Below are positions 42,661-54,018 of a stretch of DNA of 64,000 bases, piece after piece. The notes below the pieces were generated by a model. That model was not told where the DNA came from. It was given only the letters and a program-made list of their open reading frames with translations, and did not search any database. Source of the DNA: Bicyclus anynana. Lineage: Eukaryota > Arthropoda > Insecta > Lepidoptera > Nymphalidae. A program made the translations under genes and the position numbers. Position 1 is the first letter of the stretch. Every line of letters begins with the position of its first letter. The stretch spans positions 6,804,142 through 6,868,141 of the forward strand of contig NC_069097.1 in the NCBI RefSeq assembly GCF_947172395.1, read 5' to 3'.

Positions 42661-43214
42661 TTTATTTATTAACAAATATAAATTGGTTTTTATAGCGATA
42701 ATTAATCAATGTTATGACAAATATAAAATAGGTTTTATTGCGATTTTCCGAATGAAATTTATTGGATTTTTAACTTTATCAAAACCTATAAAACAGATTT
42801 TCGTGGTAATTCCGTCTTGGATGAGAATGAATGAACGACTTTCTCCGATGTTTATTTTAATTGATCGTTTAATTGTCGGAAATCGTATTTTCTTATTTTC
42901 TATCTCCGCAGGTTATCACAACCTATAAAATAGATTATAAAATTTTTGATGTAATTAATTTAATTTATGATGCATTTATTGATCAAACAACACAAAAATT
43001 CTCATGTTTTATTACTTAAGCTACTGACTATAAAATTTATCTACCTAAGATAAAGTTTATAGTTTGTAGTTTTATACAGTTATTTATTTATAGCGGGGAC
43101 TATAATGTAATTAGCCAAAAAAATTCATGTATGTACATTTAAAGAATGTTTACATGGCTTGCATTATTCTTATATCAGCATCAATTTGTAATTACCACAG
43201 ATTAATGAATATTA
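42661..43214. other. AT-rich DNA; source of a copied 42-bp segment
   Basis: No gene is visible. Positions 43045-43086 reappear exactly inside the SINE at 44309-44350. Confidence 0.6.
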
Positions 43215-43402
43215 TCTTACTAATATTATAAACGCGAAAGTTTCTGTGGATTTGTTTGGGTGTTTGTTACTAACTCTTTAACGCTATAATTACTGATCTG
43301 ATTTGGCTGACATTTAAAACAATTGGATTGGCACATAGTTTAGGTACTTTCACGGAAATTTTTTGAATAACTGAATTCCAAGCGGACAAATTTGCGGGCG
43401 TT
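43215..43402 (+). mobile_element. Helitron, diverged
   Basis: TCTTACTAATATTATAAACG, TTGTTACTAACTCTTTAACG, GATTTGGCTGACATTT and a mutated end AATTTGCGGGCG are related to the element at 35344. Confidence 0.65.
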
Positions 43403-44097
43403 TTAACATAATAAATGTGAAAATTTTATAAAATCAAGAATATTACTTTTTGTGGTAAATACAAGATTCTCGTAAATAAAATGTCAGTGATCCACAGAAC
43501 ACAGAAATCGCTAAATTTTAAGATAAATTTTTTAAACAGTAAAAATAAGTTTCTCTGTACAAAATGTTCGCGTATAAAGTATTCCCTACGAAGCCTAAAT
43601 AACTATTCAGTAAGTTGGTTTGCAAGAGCCACCATTGCAGGCGTGGTCAGACCAAGTCTCATTTGCGAGAGATTAGACACGTACAAGCAATCTGGCCCTA
43701 GAAGTCACGGAATTGGGATTTGTGGACGGAGTAAGAGTCAATTACTATTCAAGCTCGATTAGATAAGGATTTATATTCCTATCAGATACTTGCGTCATGT
43801 GACAGAGAAAGAGATTACGTAGCTGTTGCGTAGACACTTTTTTGTTACAACCTTGCGACAAAGCTACGAGTAGGAGTTAAGTACCTATTGATGTGTCGTC
43901 TTTACAATCGACCCATTGCTGGACATAATCGAACTCTATTAAATATGAACTCTACATAAAATTTAATAATATGGACTGCAACATTATGGTTCTGTTGTAA
44001 GTTCTTCGCTTATATGGAAAGGGTGTTCGTGTAAATCTGTTTCTTCGGTCAGACATGGGTTCATGATGCCAAATGAAGCCTTAATGATCAAGATTTT
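43403..44097. other. No gene recognised
   Basis: A 93-codon frame at 43481-43762 has no recognisable domain and no splice context. Confidence 0.35.
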
Positions 44098-44484
44098 GAC
44101 GGCCTCCGTAGTTCCGTGTAGTATGCGCGGTGGATTAACAAGACGAAGGTTCTGGCTACGATCTCTGGCTGGGCTGATAAAGGTTTCTTAATACTTGGTC
44201 CAGGTCTGGCTGGTGGGAGTCTTCGGTCGTGGCAAGTTACCGCCTTACCTGCAAAAACGTACTGCCAAGCTATTTAGCATTCCAGTACGATGTCGTGTCG
44301 AAACCATACTAAGATAAAGTTTATAGTTTGTAGTTTTATACAGTTATTTACGATGTCGTGTCGAAACCGAAATGGGTGTGGATTTTTATCCTCCTCCTTA
44401 TCAAGTTAGCCCGCTTCCATCTTAGATTGCATCATCAATTGCCATCAGATGAGATTGTAATCAAGGGCTAACTTGTAAAAAAAA
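44098..44484 (+). mobile_element. SINE-A with templated internal insertion
   Basis: The diverged head GACGGCCTCCGTAGTTCC leads to a full body and tail GGGCTAACTTGTAAAAAA. The element is lengthened by a 45-bp insert (44306-44350) between two copies of the 18-mer CGATGTCGTGTCGAAACC (44288-44305, 44351-44368). Forty-two bp of the insert are identical to 43045-43086. Confidence 0.88.
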
Positions 44485-45084
44485 TAATATAATTTAGTAT
44501 CTATATATATAAATACTTATTATCTTGTTCTTCCCGCCAAACAGCAAAGGAGGAGTGTGGTGATTTTTTCTGATCGCTTATGTGCTGTAGGCTCCTTAAT
44601 GGGACCTTAGTCCTGCGCTCGTCGGTGGAGCAAAGAAGTATTGTCTGATAGGGCCCGAAGGCAAAAGCAGAAGATGTGGGCAGAACGACTCTTTAAGGGC
44701 GTTTCCTTTAAGATTGAGACCAGTGTTGTGAGCCTAATTGACATATCCCCTCCTCTTCTGGAAGGTAGAAACTCTGGCCCTGTATGGACCGTTCAAATGG
44801 GCTTCTAATGATGACTTTTTAGTTGTCTTTTGGATCTACATTCATTTTAGATTATTATTCTTGACCGAAACCTATTCCGTAAATGTAATAATCTATGATA
44901 TCTCTGCGGTTACGAAACGTATGTCACTTTCCTTTTTTCTTATTATTTTCCTTATGAAAAGGGTCCACTGCGTGACACGTAATGCGTGACTCCCGGCGGG
45001 ATAAATCAGATTGCTGTGTAACTGTTTCGATCATCTTTAGGACGCTGTTTCAAAAAGACTAGATCTGTTTTTATACAAATAATT
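44485..45084. other. Unassigned sequence of raised GC
   Basis: CGCTCGTCGGTGGAGCAAAG, AGGGCCCGAAGGCAAAAGCA and CTGGCCCTGTATGGACCGTT differ in composition from the AT-rich surroundings. No frame or repeat was recognised. Confidence 0.35.
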
Positions 45085-45325
45085 CACGGAATCCCGACAA
45101 AGCTCTGCGAGTCGCTAAGCTGAAGTGACATTGGGCAGGCCATATAGTTCGAAGAGCCGATGGGCATTGGGGTCCCAAGGTACTGGAATGACAACCTGCA
45201 CCGGATCGAGGATATCAAGCGGGTTGAAGGGAGTCGCTGGATATTGGCGGCTCGAGACCGTTGTGCTTGGAGGTGCATGCCTATGTCCAGAAATCGACGT
45301 ACATCAGCTGATAATGATGATGAAT
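45085..45325 (+). pseudogene. RTE C-terminal fragment
   Basis: GCGAGTCGCTAAGCTGAAGT, GGGCAGGCCATATAGTTCGA and GGGGTCCCAAGGTACTGGAA match the RTE segment. A deletion joins CACCGGATCG to AGGATATCAAGC. It ends GATAATGATGATGAA. Confidence 0.78.
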
Positions 45326-45394
45326 TCACGGAACAAGCAGATAACCTATCATCGTTATTGTCTTTATCATCATATTTTAACGGTCTACTATACG

Positions 45395-45560
45395 GCCAGG
45401 CCTCCCTTAGGGATTATAAATTTAGATTCAAAAGTCAATTCCACGATCCTCTTATATGAGGAAGGAGTCTTTATAGAAAAGGGGATAGTGAAGCTTAGGG
45501 CTGCCACGCTGCATCAATGCAGGCTAGCTGGCTTAGGGTCATGTTTACTCTTGTAAAGAT
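45395..45560 (+). mobile_element. SINE-D-like tail
   Basis: GCCACGCTGCATCAATGCAG and GCTTAGGGTCATGTTTAC resemble the tail of the SINE-D at 26585. The upstream part CAGGCCTCCCTTAGGGATTA is unassigned. Confidence 0.4.
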
Positions 45561-45722
45561 GACTATCAGTTAATGTTAATGACCAAGAACCGTCAGTTAC
45601 ATGCTTTCTGTCACCAAGAAAATTTTTCGGTGGTGTTACATCCCCATCATCGTTCATCATCATTGGTGATGTAACTCCATCGAAGATTTTTCATTAATTT
45701 TTTTTTTAAAGAAAGAAAATCC

Positions 45723-45878
45723 CCAAGTATTTGAACGTGTTAATATCAGGAACGTCTGGTCCAATTTGAAAAATTTTTTCAGTGTTAGATAGCCCATTTG
45801 TTGAGAAAGGCTTTTATATTATTCCCGTATTCCAACGGAAACTGGAACCACGCGGGCAAAACCGCGCGGCGTCAGTTA
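45723..45878 (+). mobile_element. Short Helitron, 5'-truncated
   Basis: GAACGTGTTAATATCAGGAA, TCAGTGTTAGATAGCCCATT and ACCGCGCGGCGTCAG match the family at 15563. The final CTAG is replaced by TTAAGTG, where the next element begins. Confidence 0.75.
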
Positions 45879-46023
45879 AGTGTCCATTTACACGAGCGGC
45901 AACTCTACCGACGACCGCAGTCGACTGCAGTTGGCGACGTCTCGGCGGCAGGCGACGTCGGCGTCGCCGACTGCAGTCGACTCTCAGCGGCGGTCGGCGG
46001 GGGACCACCGCTGAGAGTCGACT
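45879..46023. mobile_element. GC-rich palindromic MITE, right end missing
   Basis: AGTGTCCATTTACACGAGCG matches the left inverted repeat of the MITE at 55836. The core is CTGCAGTCGAC-rich and contains perfect 16-bp arms (45975-45990, 46008-46023). The right terminal repeat is absent. Long frames across this GC-rich core are not genes. Confidence 0.7.
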
Positions 46024-47435
46024 TGCTAAACAATGCAAGTTAATACTATTTTTGATTAAAGGCGTGATTACGAATTGGTGTAAATTGTGCTTTATCAAGG
46101 AAAACGTAATTTACTATGAATTATGGAACAGGCGGTCCTCACGAAACACGATGATAACAGATTTAGATAAGGTCCGTGTACGATGACGTCATTGTTAAGG
46201 AACTACAACTCCGTTACGTTTCCGTGACCGCCACTTATTAGTATCCAGGGGCCAACCCAATTACAGATTCACGTAGACAAATATTTCCTACAGTACAATG
46301 AAAAAGGGACTCTATTGAAATGCTACTAAAGTCCCAATTTAAATAATAATAATAAGTATCCCACTGGGCACAGCCATCCAAAAACCATGTTTATGCTTAT
46401 CTAATTATATTGCCTTTAAAGTTTGTAAAGTACATTTTTCTTTGAAACATCAAAGTCAGTTGTTTATTGATCACGATTATGTTTTACGTTTTAAAGTAAT
46501 TTTTATTATTTAAAGTATCGTTAAACTTGTCAATTTTAAATTTAAGTTAAGTAAGTTATATAAGTATTCGAGTAAGATCTTCTTTAAAAGTCTTATAGCT
46601 TATATAGGAGCTATTACTTTTTTCTGTTTCGTTGATCTGGTGGTTAATTTGTTGGCTTTTGTTTGGTCCAATGATGAAAATAAAAACAAGCTATCAAAAA
46701 ATCTCTATCTATCTCAAGACGGAGATTCCTTCCCCTATAGCTAAAATTTTATCAGCAAGAGATACAATTAATGTTATAAAGTAATTAACTACATTTCAAT
46801 GAATTAGGTAACCAATACCTGTAGTAAAATCTCATGCATTTTTAAACTAAGACACTTTTAGACACGTTCAAATACATTCATAATACTAGTCCCAAAACAG
46901 CTGATTTTATAAATTGTTTCCTCATGTATTCTGTATTTCTGTGTATTTATATTTTGTTCAAGCATCACTCATACACTAATGAGCGCGACTCCCATACTGT
47001 TCTCGATGGTGCATTTATGGAGAAGGCTTTAGACTTTAAATCCTTCCGTCTACAGTTCATGATGTTATACTTTTCCATTTATGTCGACAACCTTCATTTT
47101 TTCTTCTAAGACAGCTTTCATAACATAAAAACATTGTAATGCTTTGATGTAATTGATAAAAATAAAACTGAATACAAAACGTACTGAATAGATATGCATC
47201 GAGCATCCGTTTTGCGGGAATCTGTACATGACGGGAATACATACGGCGCCAGTCACTTGTTATTCTTGCCCTTTTAGATGTAAAGCTGTGCATGCTATCA
47301 CTTTTAATGAGAATATATCAGATAAATTCTACTTTATTATCGTATTATCTAATACCGTTTCAAACTAGTTTAATATTAATTCTATTCGTCCTTACTCATA
47401 TAGGAGGCACTGCGTTGTTGTTTATTTACGTCGTA
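46024..47435. other. No gene recognised
   Basis: AT-rich sequence. Small frames around 46924-47293 overlap on both strands and show no domain. Confidence 0.35.
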
Positions 47436-47832
47436 CTAGCTTTCGCCCACGGCTTCGCCCGCGCTAAATTCGGGGTAACAAAGAGACTGTGTACCGATTT
47501 TTATCTTCCTACATTAAAAACTGCGAAAAATCCCATATAAAATTTCACTCCCCAAATCCTTAAAAGAGATTTGGGAGCGGATTTTCAAAAAAATAAATGA
47601 TGCATTTTTTGCTTTCTACCTTGAAAATTGCGGAATGCTCTATACAAACTACCACCCCCCATTTTAGGGAAGAGGGGGGTTAGAAAGAGACAAAAGTAGC
47701 CTATGTTACTCTCCGTTCTTTCAAGTATCTCCATTTAAAAAATCACGTAAATTCGTCACTCCGTTTTGCCGTGAAAGGCGATTAAACAAACAGATACACA
47801 CACTTTCACATTTATAATATTAAAAGTATGGA
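47436..47832 (-). mobile_element. Nonautonomous Helitron, about 400 bp
   Basis: In antisense CTAGCTTTCGCCCACGGCTT is the 3' end and TTTATAATATTAAAAGTATG the 5' end. The inner part has CCACCCCCCATTTTAGGGAA and AGACAAAAGTAGCCTATGTT. Confidence 0.8.
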
Positions 47833-48060
47833 TAACAGCTAGCGATGTGTTTAAAAAGTATGATTTGCAGATTCAATTACTTATACTTGAAGGTTCAGCT
47901 TGACAAGCGGCAGTTCTTATAAGAAATTGAACCTATTAAGTCCTGCGAAATAGCTCTGTTATTGGCGATGGTCTTCGACTTAACATTAAATGTTAGTTCC
48001 GTCAACTTTAAATATAAAAAAACGGTGGTCTGTAAAGTCGGTTTACTGACGATAGTTGAA

Positions 48061-48266
48061 CGTGACAACGTCATAAGAAAATACTGATGTATTTTTTAAG
48101 AGAAAATGTTCGTTTTTCTGAAATACTGTTTAATAATCTTTATAGACCTGAATGATCTTTATTTGTTGTAAAAAAAGTTGGCAACCCTAGAGCGAGAGAA
48201 CGACGCATGACGTCATCTTTTTTCAAGCGTACAGCTGGCTTAATCGAATTTTATGACGTTGTCACG
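48061..48266. repeat. Inverted-repeat element, 16-bp perfect arms
   Basis: CGTGACAACGTCATAA at 48061-48076 faces TTATGACGTTGTCACG at 48251-48266, 206 bp overall. Upstream GGTGGTCTGTAAAGTCGGTT may belong to a longer element. Confidence 0.6.
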
Positions 48267-49264
48267 TCAAAAATGAAAACAAAAGTTCAATAAATATTTT
48301 TGTTATGATCCTTAAATAGTTTATTTTTCAGGAATAGCTCAGTAAAAGTTTTATTGTAAGATGATTTTCCAAATTCGATATTCTCTACCAAATTGCCATT
48401 ATTTCCATAGTTCATTCACCGCCCGGTCAATCAATCTTGCAGCGTCTAGTTTTGCAAACATATCTCAGACGCCGATCAACCGAATATGGTTCATAGGTAT
48501 ACTAGGTTACAGTGCAATGCGAACGAAAAATAATAAGTTGTTGTGAATGTTGTCACGGAGTCTTCGGAGATTTCCCAGCGACCCAATGACACTTACAGTT
48601 GGCCTAGATTCGGATGAGTTTGAAAATCGAAAAGTAATTGACTTCGACTTAACTACTGGATTATAAATGTCGAGTAGGATTTAATAAAATCGCAAAAAAA
48701 CTCTCTTCCATAATCACTTTTATCTCCGTCTGTCTGCTTTCCTGTCTATCTCGCTGTCTATTTAACCCTTTATCTCTGGAATAAATGAAGGCTGCGAATT
48801 TAAATTAAAGCCATAATTATTTTAAGTAATCAGGTGTACACGTACAGGCCCTAGAAGCTGTGCAAAATTCACACTTCTTAGTTGATTAAAAAAAAGATAC
48901 GGTCTTATAAACCACAAAAAACATATATTTCAAAACTTCAAGGACATCAAAATTGAAAAGGTACTTTTTTTAGAGCTATGAAATTATTGTAGTAAGACAA
49001 ATGTTTTTATGTTTGTTTCAAAGCAGATTTTCTTAATCATGTACATAATCTTGGCAGAGGTGTTGATATAATGTGTTTTGCGGTTTTGTGATGTTCCTCT
49101 ACTTTTGGCGATTGGTTGCCATGAAAACATTTGGCTATCCTATTTTAGGTTGCTACCTTCTCTGTCTGTTCATCTAGTAGGAGACCTGCCTCTGTGTCTT
49201 TAGTTTCACCTGTCCCTGAAAGGAACAGTTTAATATTTATACGATTAAGAATTTTTGAAAGTTT
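48267..49264. other. No gene recognised
   Basis: A minus-strand stretch near 48390-48470 reads DMFAKLDAARLIDRAV but is bounded by stops and cannot be supported as an exon. Confidence 0.35.
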
Positions 49265-49579
49265 GAAGAGCTGTGATAGCCCAGTGGATATGATCTCTGC
49301 CTCCGATTCCGGAGGGTGTAGGTTCGAATCCGGTCCGGGGCATGCACCTCCAACTTTTCAGTTGTGTGCATTTTAAGAAATTAAATATCACGTGTCTCAA
49401 TCGGTGAAGGAAAACATCGTGAGGAAACCTGCATACCAGAGAATTATCTTAATTCTCTGCGTGTGTGAAGTCTGCCAATCCGCATTGGGCCAGCGTGGTG
49501 GACTATTGGCCTAACCCCTCTCATTCTGAGAGGAGACTCGAGCTCAGCAATGAGCCGAATATGGGTTGATGACTGACTG
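49265..49579 (+). mobile_element. SINE-B, full length with long target duplication
   Basis: The copy is close to consensus: GAGCTGTGATAGCCCAGTGG (A box), GGTTCGAATCCGG (B box), tail GAGCCGAATATGGGTTGATG. Flanks 49241-49264 and 49580-49603 match at about 20 of 24 positions, starting ACGATTAAGAA. Confidence 0.92.
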
Positions 49580-49603
49580 ACGATTAAGAAGTATTTAAAG
49601 TTT

Positions 49604-50346
49604 CCCAGATTATGTACTTACAATGCATTTAAAAGATAATCCTATATTATGCTTCAATGGTACATTACTAGCTAGCTTCTAAGAACAAGGAGATTTACTT
49701 TGTCAGCATTCAAGTTACCGAAGTAGGTTTTAAATTATATATTATAATCTTGTATTTGGCATAACTTTTCTAATTTGAACATATCATTCTACAATTTAAG
49801 GCATTTTACTGATTTTGCTGAAGCTTTTTTTGAATTGTATACCGGATACTTCAAATTGTACAGCAATTTTACAATAACACGCGAGTCGTTCTTGAAACGC
49901 ATGCCGGAAACGGCTTGTTCGTAATATTTATTGTAGGTTTTAACGTCTGACTAATGGTATAGTATTAGGCCAGCTGTAATTTGTTCATACTCGACGAATT
50001 AAAGAAATATGCTGGTATACCAACACTTGGCTATGTTTCAACAATCTATTCGATATGTCCCCGATTTGTGTGGCCGATATTTTTATCACCGTTACGCTTT
50101 TCATAATACTGTGTAATATAAAACGTTCGTATTTAGGATCAAAGGCTTTGATGTTTACAATCCATTTAAACAACTGTGCAGGTAATAAACATTCAAGCGA
50201 TTGCCAGACCATTATTTTGATTGAGCCAACAGTGGACTTTTTACGAATGTTGGACTTTTTCATTATTGAAAAAACTATCATAGCTATCATATGTAACTCA
50301 TGGTTAGAAAGGCATACTTGTGCCACTTACCGGTTTCAATTCGGTT
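49604..50346. other. No gene confirmed; both strands open at 49985-50369
   Basis: About 310 bp is open on both strands at once. The minus-strand frame contains LLPAQLFKWIVNIKAFDPKY, but no family was recognised and no splice sites fit. Confidence 0.3.
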
Positions 50347-50472
50347 TACTTGACTACAATCTCACCTGATAGTAAGTGATGATGCAATCTAAGATGTAAG
50401 CGAGCTAACTAGTTACACCTCTCATTCTGAAAAAAGACTCGAGCTCAGCAGTGAGTCGAATATGGGTTGATA
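50347..50472. mobile_element. SINE-A tail (minus) joined to SINE-B tail (plus)
   Basis: 50347-50414 is antisense SINE-A 3' sequence (GACTACAATCTCACCTGATA ... CGAGCTAACTAGTT). It joins directly at 50415 to SINE-B 3' sequence (CTCTCATTCTGAAAAAAGAC, GTGAGTCGAATATGGGTTGA). Confidence 0.75.
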
Positions 50473-51009
50473 TTGATGATATATGCCATGACGCCATTGT
50501 GTCAACACAACAAGCGTTCCACATTAGGGTCCGCCCCATGTCACATGGAACCAGTGTCAATCCATCAGATATCTTGCCATCATCCTGAAGAACTCTTTTG
50601 TATGTAATATTTTATATGCATTCCCTAGTGATGACCAATTAAATACTTTTATTTGAACTTATATTAATAATATAATAAAGTTATTCCTACAATATTTAAC
50701 GTCTGATAACCTATGTTCCTTTAATGTCGTTCTATTGTAATTTATGTATCCGTTGTTATTTATGAGCAGATAAATTATAATGAGTTGGTAACTATTATCA
50801 GTATTACAATTTATTGATACTTGTAATAGAGGCTTACGATTTAAATACGTGCGGTCAATAATAACTCCTGAGAAATGTACTTTTTTATTGATGGAACGGA
50901 ATTATAAGGCCGGGCATACAGGAACACCTTGTAGCAGTCAGGATCGACTGTTTCAATTGCGACTGCATAGTGAACTACAGACTTCTACGTACGTAAATAC
51001 ACGAACCTT
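50473..51009. other. No gene recognised
   Basis: AT-rich spacer. Confidence 0.35.
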
Positions 51010-51192
51010 TTTTATTCTTCACAAGTTAGCGCTTGACCACAATCTCATCCCATGATAAGCGATGATGGAATCTAAGTTGGAAGCGGGCTAACAGTAGGAT
51101 GACAATTCACAACGGTTTCTACACGACATCGTACCGAACGTTAAATCGCTTAGCGGTACGTCTTTGCCGGTAGGGTGTTAACTAGCCACGAT
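51010..51192 (-). mobile_element. SINE-A 3' two-thirds
   Basis: In antisense CACAAGTTAGCGCTTGACCA, TTTCTACACGACATCGTACC and GGTACGTCTTTGCCGGTAGG. The tRNA-like head is missing. Confidence 0.8.
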
Positions 51193-51351
51193 CGCTCGAA
51201 AAATTGCAACTGATTCGAGCAGTTACTAAGCAGTTTCAAGCTGTTAAGTCCGACTGGAAGCGCGGTCCATGTGTGTTGATCACTAACTAAAACCGAGATA
51301 GGTATTCTTAGATGTTTTGGGACGTAGAGAAGATGAATGAAAGGAGACTAA

Positions 51352-51500
51352 GCCTCAATAGCTCAGTGATAAAGGGGCAGGATTGAGGTGAGGTTTTGTT
51401 TTGATTTCCGCCCGCTAGACTATTGTCGTACCCACTCCTAACACAGTCATTTCCGACTTATTGGAGGAGAACGGTCACAAATATACTTTATTATAAGAGT
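51352..51500 (+). mobile_element. SINE-C, diverged
   Basis: GCCTCAATAGCTCAGTGATA and ACTATTGTCGTACCCACTCC are clear; the 3' end is shortened. Confidence 0.75.
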
Positions 51501-51579
51501 GAATGAAAATTGGATAAGGAAGGCCAAAGTAAACATTCCTATATCTAACTTAGAATATTCTCAGGCTATATAGGCCGGA

Positions 51580-51710
51580 AACTGACGATCTTGTGTGAAA
51601 GGATTGAAGAGATGGAAGCATCTAGGAAGATATAAAGGAGCGAGGAGAGTATGCGAAATACGTGGTCTCTGTCCATTCCTACGGGAATGAGGCGTGATAA
51701 CATTTTTAGA
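51580..51710 (+). repeat. LINE-like 3' end remnant
   Basis: GAAGAGATGGAAGCATCTAG, GGTCTCTGTCCATTCCTACG and GGGAATGAGGCGTGATAACA resemble a LINE 3' end common in Lepidoptera. Confidence 0.4.
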
Positions 51711-52369
51711 TGTATGGAATGTATATTTTAACAAAATGTGGGACGATCGTACCATTTAAATCACAAGCAGCGACCGTTTCTGATTAACCTGTCGAATAGC
51801 AATATATTCAAATTTTAAAAATAGAACGCTTCGAGCAAAGGAAAATCGAATTTCTCTTAAGCTACATAGAGTTGATTTTTTTCTAAAACAGTCGAAAAGA
51901 CTCCTCCTTAACCTAACAAAACGAAGACAAGCCAAACGAAAAGTTCAAAAAAAATGTAACGTGCCATACTGGGATACGTATTTCTTTTGTGTTTAGATGT
52001 TTTATTTTTATTTTAAAGCTATTTTGGGAATTTGGGAGCATGACTTTTGCTTCATTTTGTAATCTTATCACATCAAATCACATCGTTGTTAATGGTTTAT
52101 TTATAAAGAATAACTGTTTAATATTCAACGAACCTTTACACTATACGGTGTTGCAACGATTATAAAATTTATAATGTGGCCACACCTCGCGATAAATGTA
52201 GGTGGTATTTGATAGGGTCTCGATTAGAAAGAGTATAATATTATCCTTTTACAATGTCCTGCCTAGACCTAGTTTACGATATTAGTCGTTTTGACAACAT
52301 TTATATAAATACATGGTACATACTTCAATGGCAATTACTTCAATTAGTTGTTTTTAACCACCTAACACT

Positions 52370-52545
52370 TCTCCACTTAACATTAAATGAAATAAAATCA
52401 AGCAATCGTATTCTTTGGCATGCTAATTTGAAGCAACTACCTTCGTTATATTCAAGCTATGCCCATCTTCTTCTTGTTTTTCTTTCCTGGGCCATTTCCG
52501 CACATGGCCACCAGGGGCTGGCCGTTGTACGTAGGTCCATTTGGT
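52370..52545 (-). pseudogene. Possible LINE C-terminal remnant
   Basis: The minus strand reads ERKTRRRWA, a stop, then LEYNEGSCFKLACQRIRLLD, the pattern of arginine-rich then W/F-x-LACQR motifs at LINE C-termini. The overlapping plus-strand frame is probably a shadow. Confidence 0.3.
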
Positions 52546-52559
52546 GCTGAGATTAGCAC

Positions 52560-52768
52560 CAAATTAAATATCACGTGTCTCAAGGTGAAGGATAACATCG
52601 TGAGGAAACCTGCTCACCAGAGAATTTCTTAAATCTCTAATTCGTGATATTTAATTTCCTAAAATGCACACAACTGAAAAGTTGGAGGTGCATGCCCGGA
52701 CCGGATTCGAACCCACACCCTCCGGAATTGGAGGCAGAGGTCATATCCACTGGGCTATCACGGCTCTC
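52560..52768. mobile_element. Inverted SINE-B chimera
   Basis: 52560-52640 is plus-strand SINE-B middle (AAATTAAATATCACGTGTCT, GAGGAAACCTGCTCACCAGA). From 52643 to 52768 the sequence is the head half of SINE-B in minus orientation, ending with AGAGCCGTGATAGCCCAGTG as its 5' end. The two parts share AAATTAAATATCACG as an inverted repeat. Confidence 0.8.
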
Positions 52769-53015
52769 AAGTTCAAGCCATGCCAGTATCCTATTTCATC
52801 ATTCTGGGAGCGGGACTTACGCTTATGTCTATGCTTCATCATTCCGGGACGCTACATTACTCGGAAATATGTTTTGGTTTCCGATGTCTATCCCTAGTAC
52901 AAACCCACCAGACAGATTTCGTAGAAATTGGAATCGAATAAATACCACCTTACGTCCACAATTATCCGACGAAACCTTGGCTTCTATAAACGTTTGATTG
53001 TTTGGATTGTTTTAT

Positions 53016-53130
53016 TGTCGGTATTGAAGTTTATGGTATTGATAGGGGTAATTTCTGGATCTGCTGAAAATTTTTTTAGCACTAGAAAGCCACTTTATTT
53101 GCGAGTGTTATAGGCTATATTTTATCCGGC
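53016..53130 (+). mobile_element. Helitron fragment
   Basis: GGGGTAATTTCTGGATCTGC and GCGAGTGTTATAGGCTATAT match the Helitron interior at 42506; both ends are missing. Confidence 0.5.
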
Positions 53131-53937
53131 TAATAAATAATTAAACTTTACGCTTTAGACGCATATTAAGATGATGATAATTATGAGTAAAGGACGGAAC
53201 TTTTTCTGCATATAGCACGCAGATGGCCCATTATCATGACGATGGCTAAATTTTAAAATGCACATCAATCACATAACATCACATCTATCAAATTAATTAG
53301 CAAAAAGAATCTGACTGATTTGTTTTCATCAATCAAGTTTAAATCAGATCTAAATAACGTTAGTCAGATTAAAAAGCATTTTTCAGTAAAAAAAAGAAAT
53401 AACAGCAAACTCGATGTCTGCGTCCTAAATGACCGGCGATGTATTTTGACAGCACATAAATCTAGACTGAGAACTTGCGTTTGCCAGACATACCCTATGC
53501 TCCTTCCAATAACAACAATGAAGGATTAAGGGTTACACCTTGGAACCTGCTACCTTCCAAAGCCACCGCAGTTCAAATTATATAAATGGCTATCGTAATT
53601 ACCTATTTTAGGAGCATGGACTGACAAATGAGAAGTCCAAAATTGGGCCCACTTTTGGAGAACTTTCAAAACGATACAGAAATGAAAAATGTGCTAAAAA
53701 TCATGATTTATTTACTTGATTACTCTATTAGAATCTTAGACTTAATAATATTGGCTAACAGGGAAAATAAATGATTTCATTATTTTTATAGCTTTATAAA
53801 TGCGTCAATCTTTCAATAGATACTAAAAATATCTTCTATGGATCGACTGAATGTATCGATTTTATAGTCATAGACGGCATCTGTGTACGTCAATGTCGTC
53901 GTCGTTTGACAGTAAATTCATTCTATGTATTATTTTT
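53131..53937. other. No gene recognised
   Basis: A 69-codon plus frame at 53320 shows no domain. The rest is AT-rich. Confidence 0.35.
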
Positions 53938-54018
53938 GTCAAACTGACAATTTTCCTAGAGATTTTGACAAAATGAGTCAAATGAATGTGTAATCCCTAG
54001 AAAAACTGTCAGTTTGAC
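53938..54018. repeat. Hairpin with about 27-bp arms
   Basis: GTCAAACTGACAATTTT and CCTAGAGATT face AATCCCTAGAAAAA and CTGTCAGTTTGAC with a few mismatches and a 28-bp loop. Possibly a short MITE. Confidence 0.65.

Noticed and set aside
42557..42928. A 123-codon plus-strand frame
   Set aside because: Its first third is Helitron sequence and the rest is AT-driven; no domain is visible.
45782..46186. A 134-codon plus-strand frame and overlapping frames on both strands
   Set aside because: They span a Helitron end and a GC-rich palindromic MITE core; the Arg-rich runs come from repeat sequence.
48361..48546. Minus-strand coding piece DMFAKLDAARLIDRAV
   Set aside because: It is short, bounded by stops on both sides, and has no supporting signal.
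49985..50369. A receptor-like gene exon
   Set aside because: Both strands are open over the same 310 bp, no family motif was recognised, and splice sites do not fit either frame.
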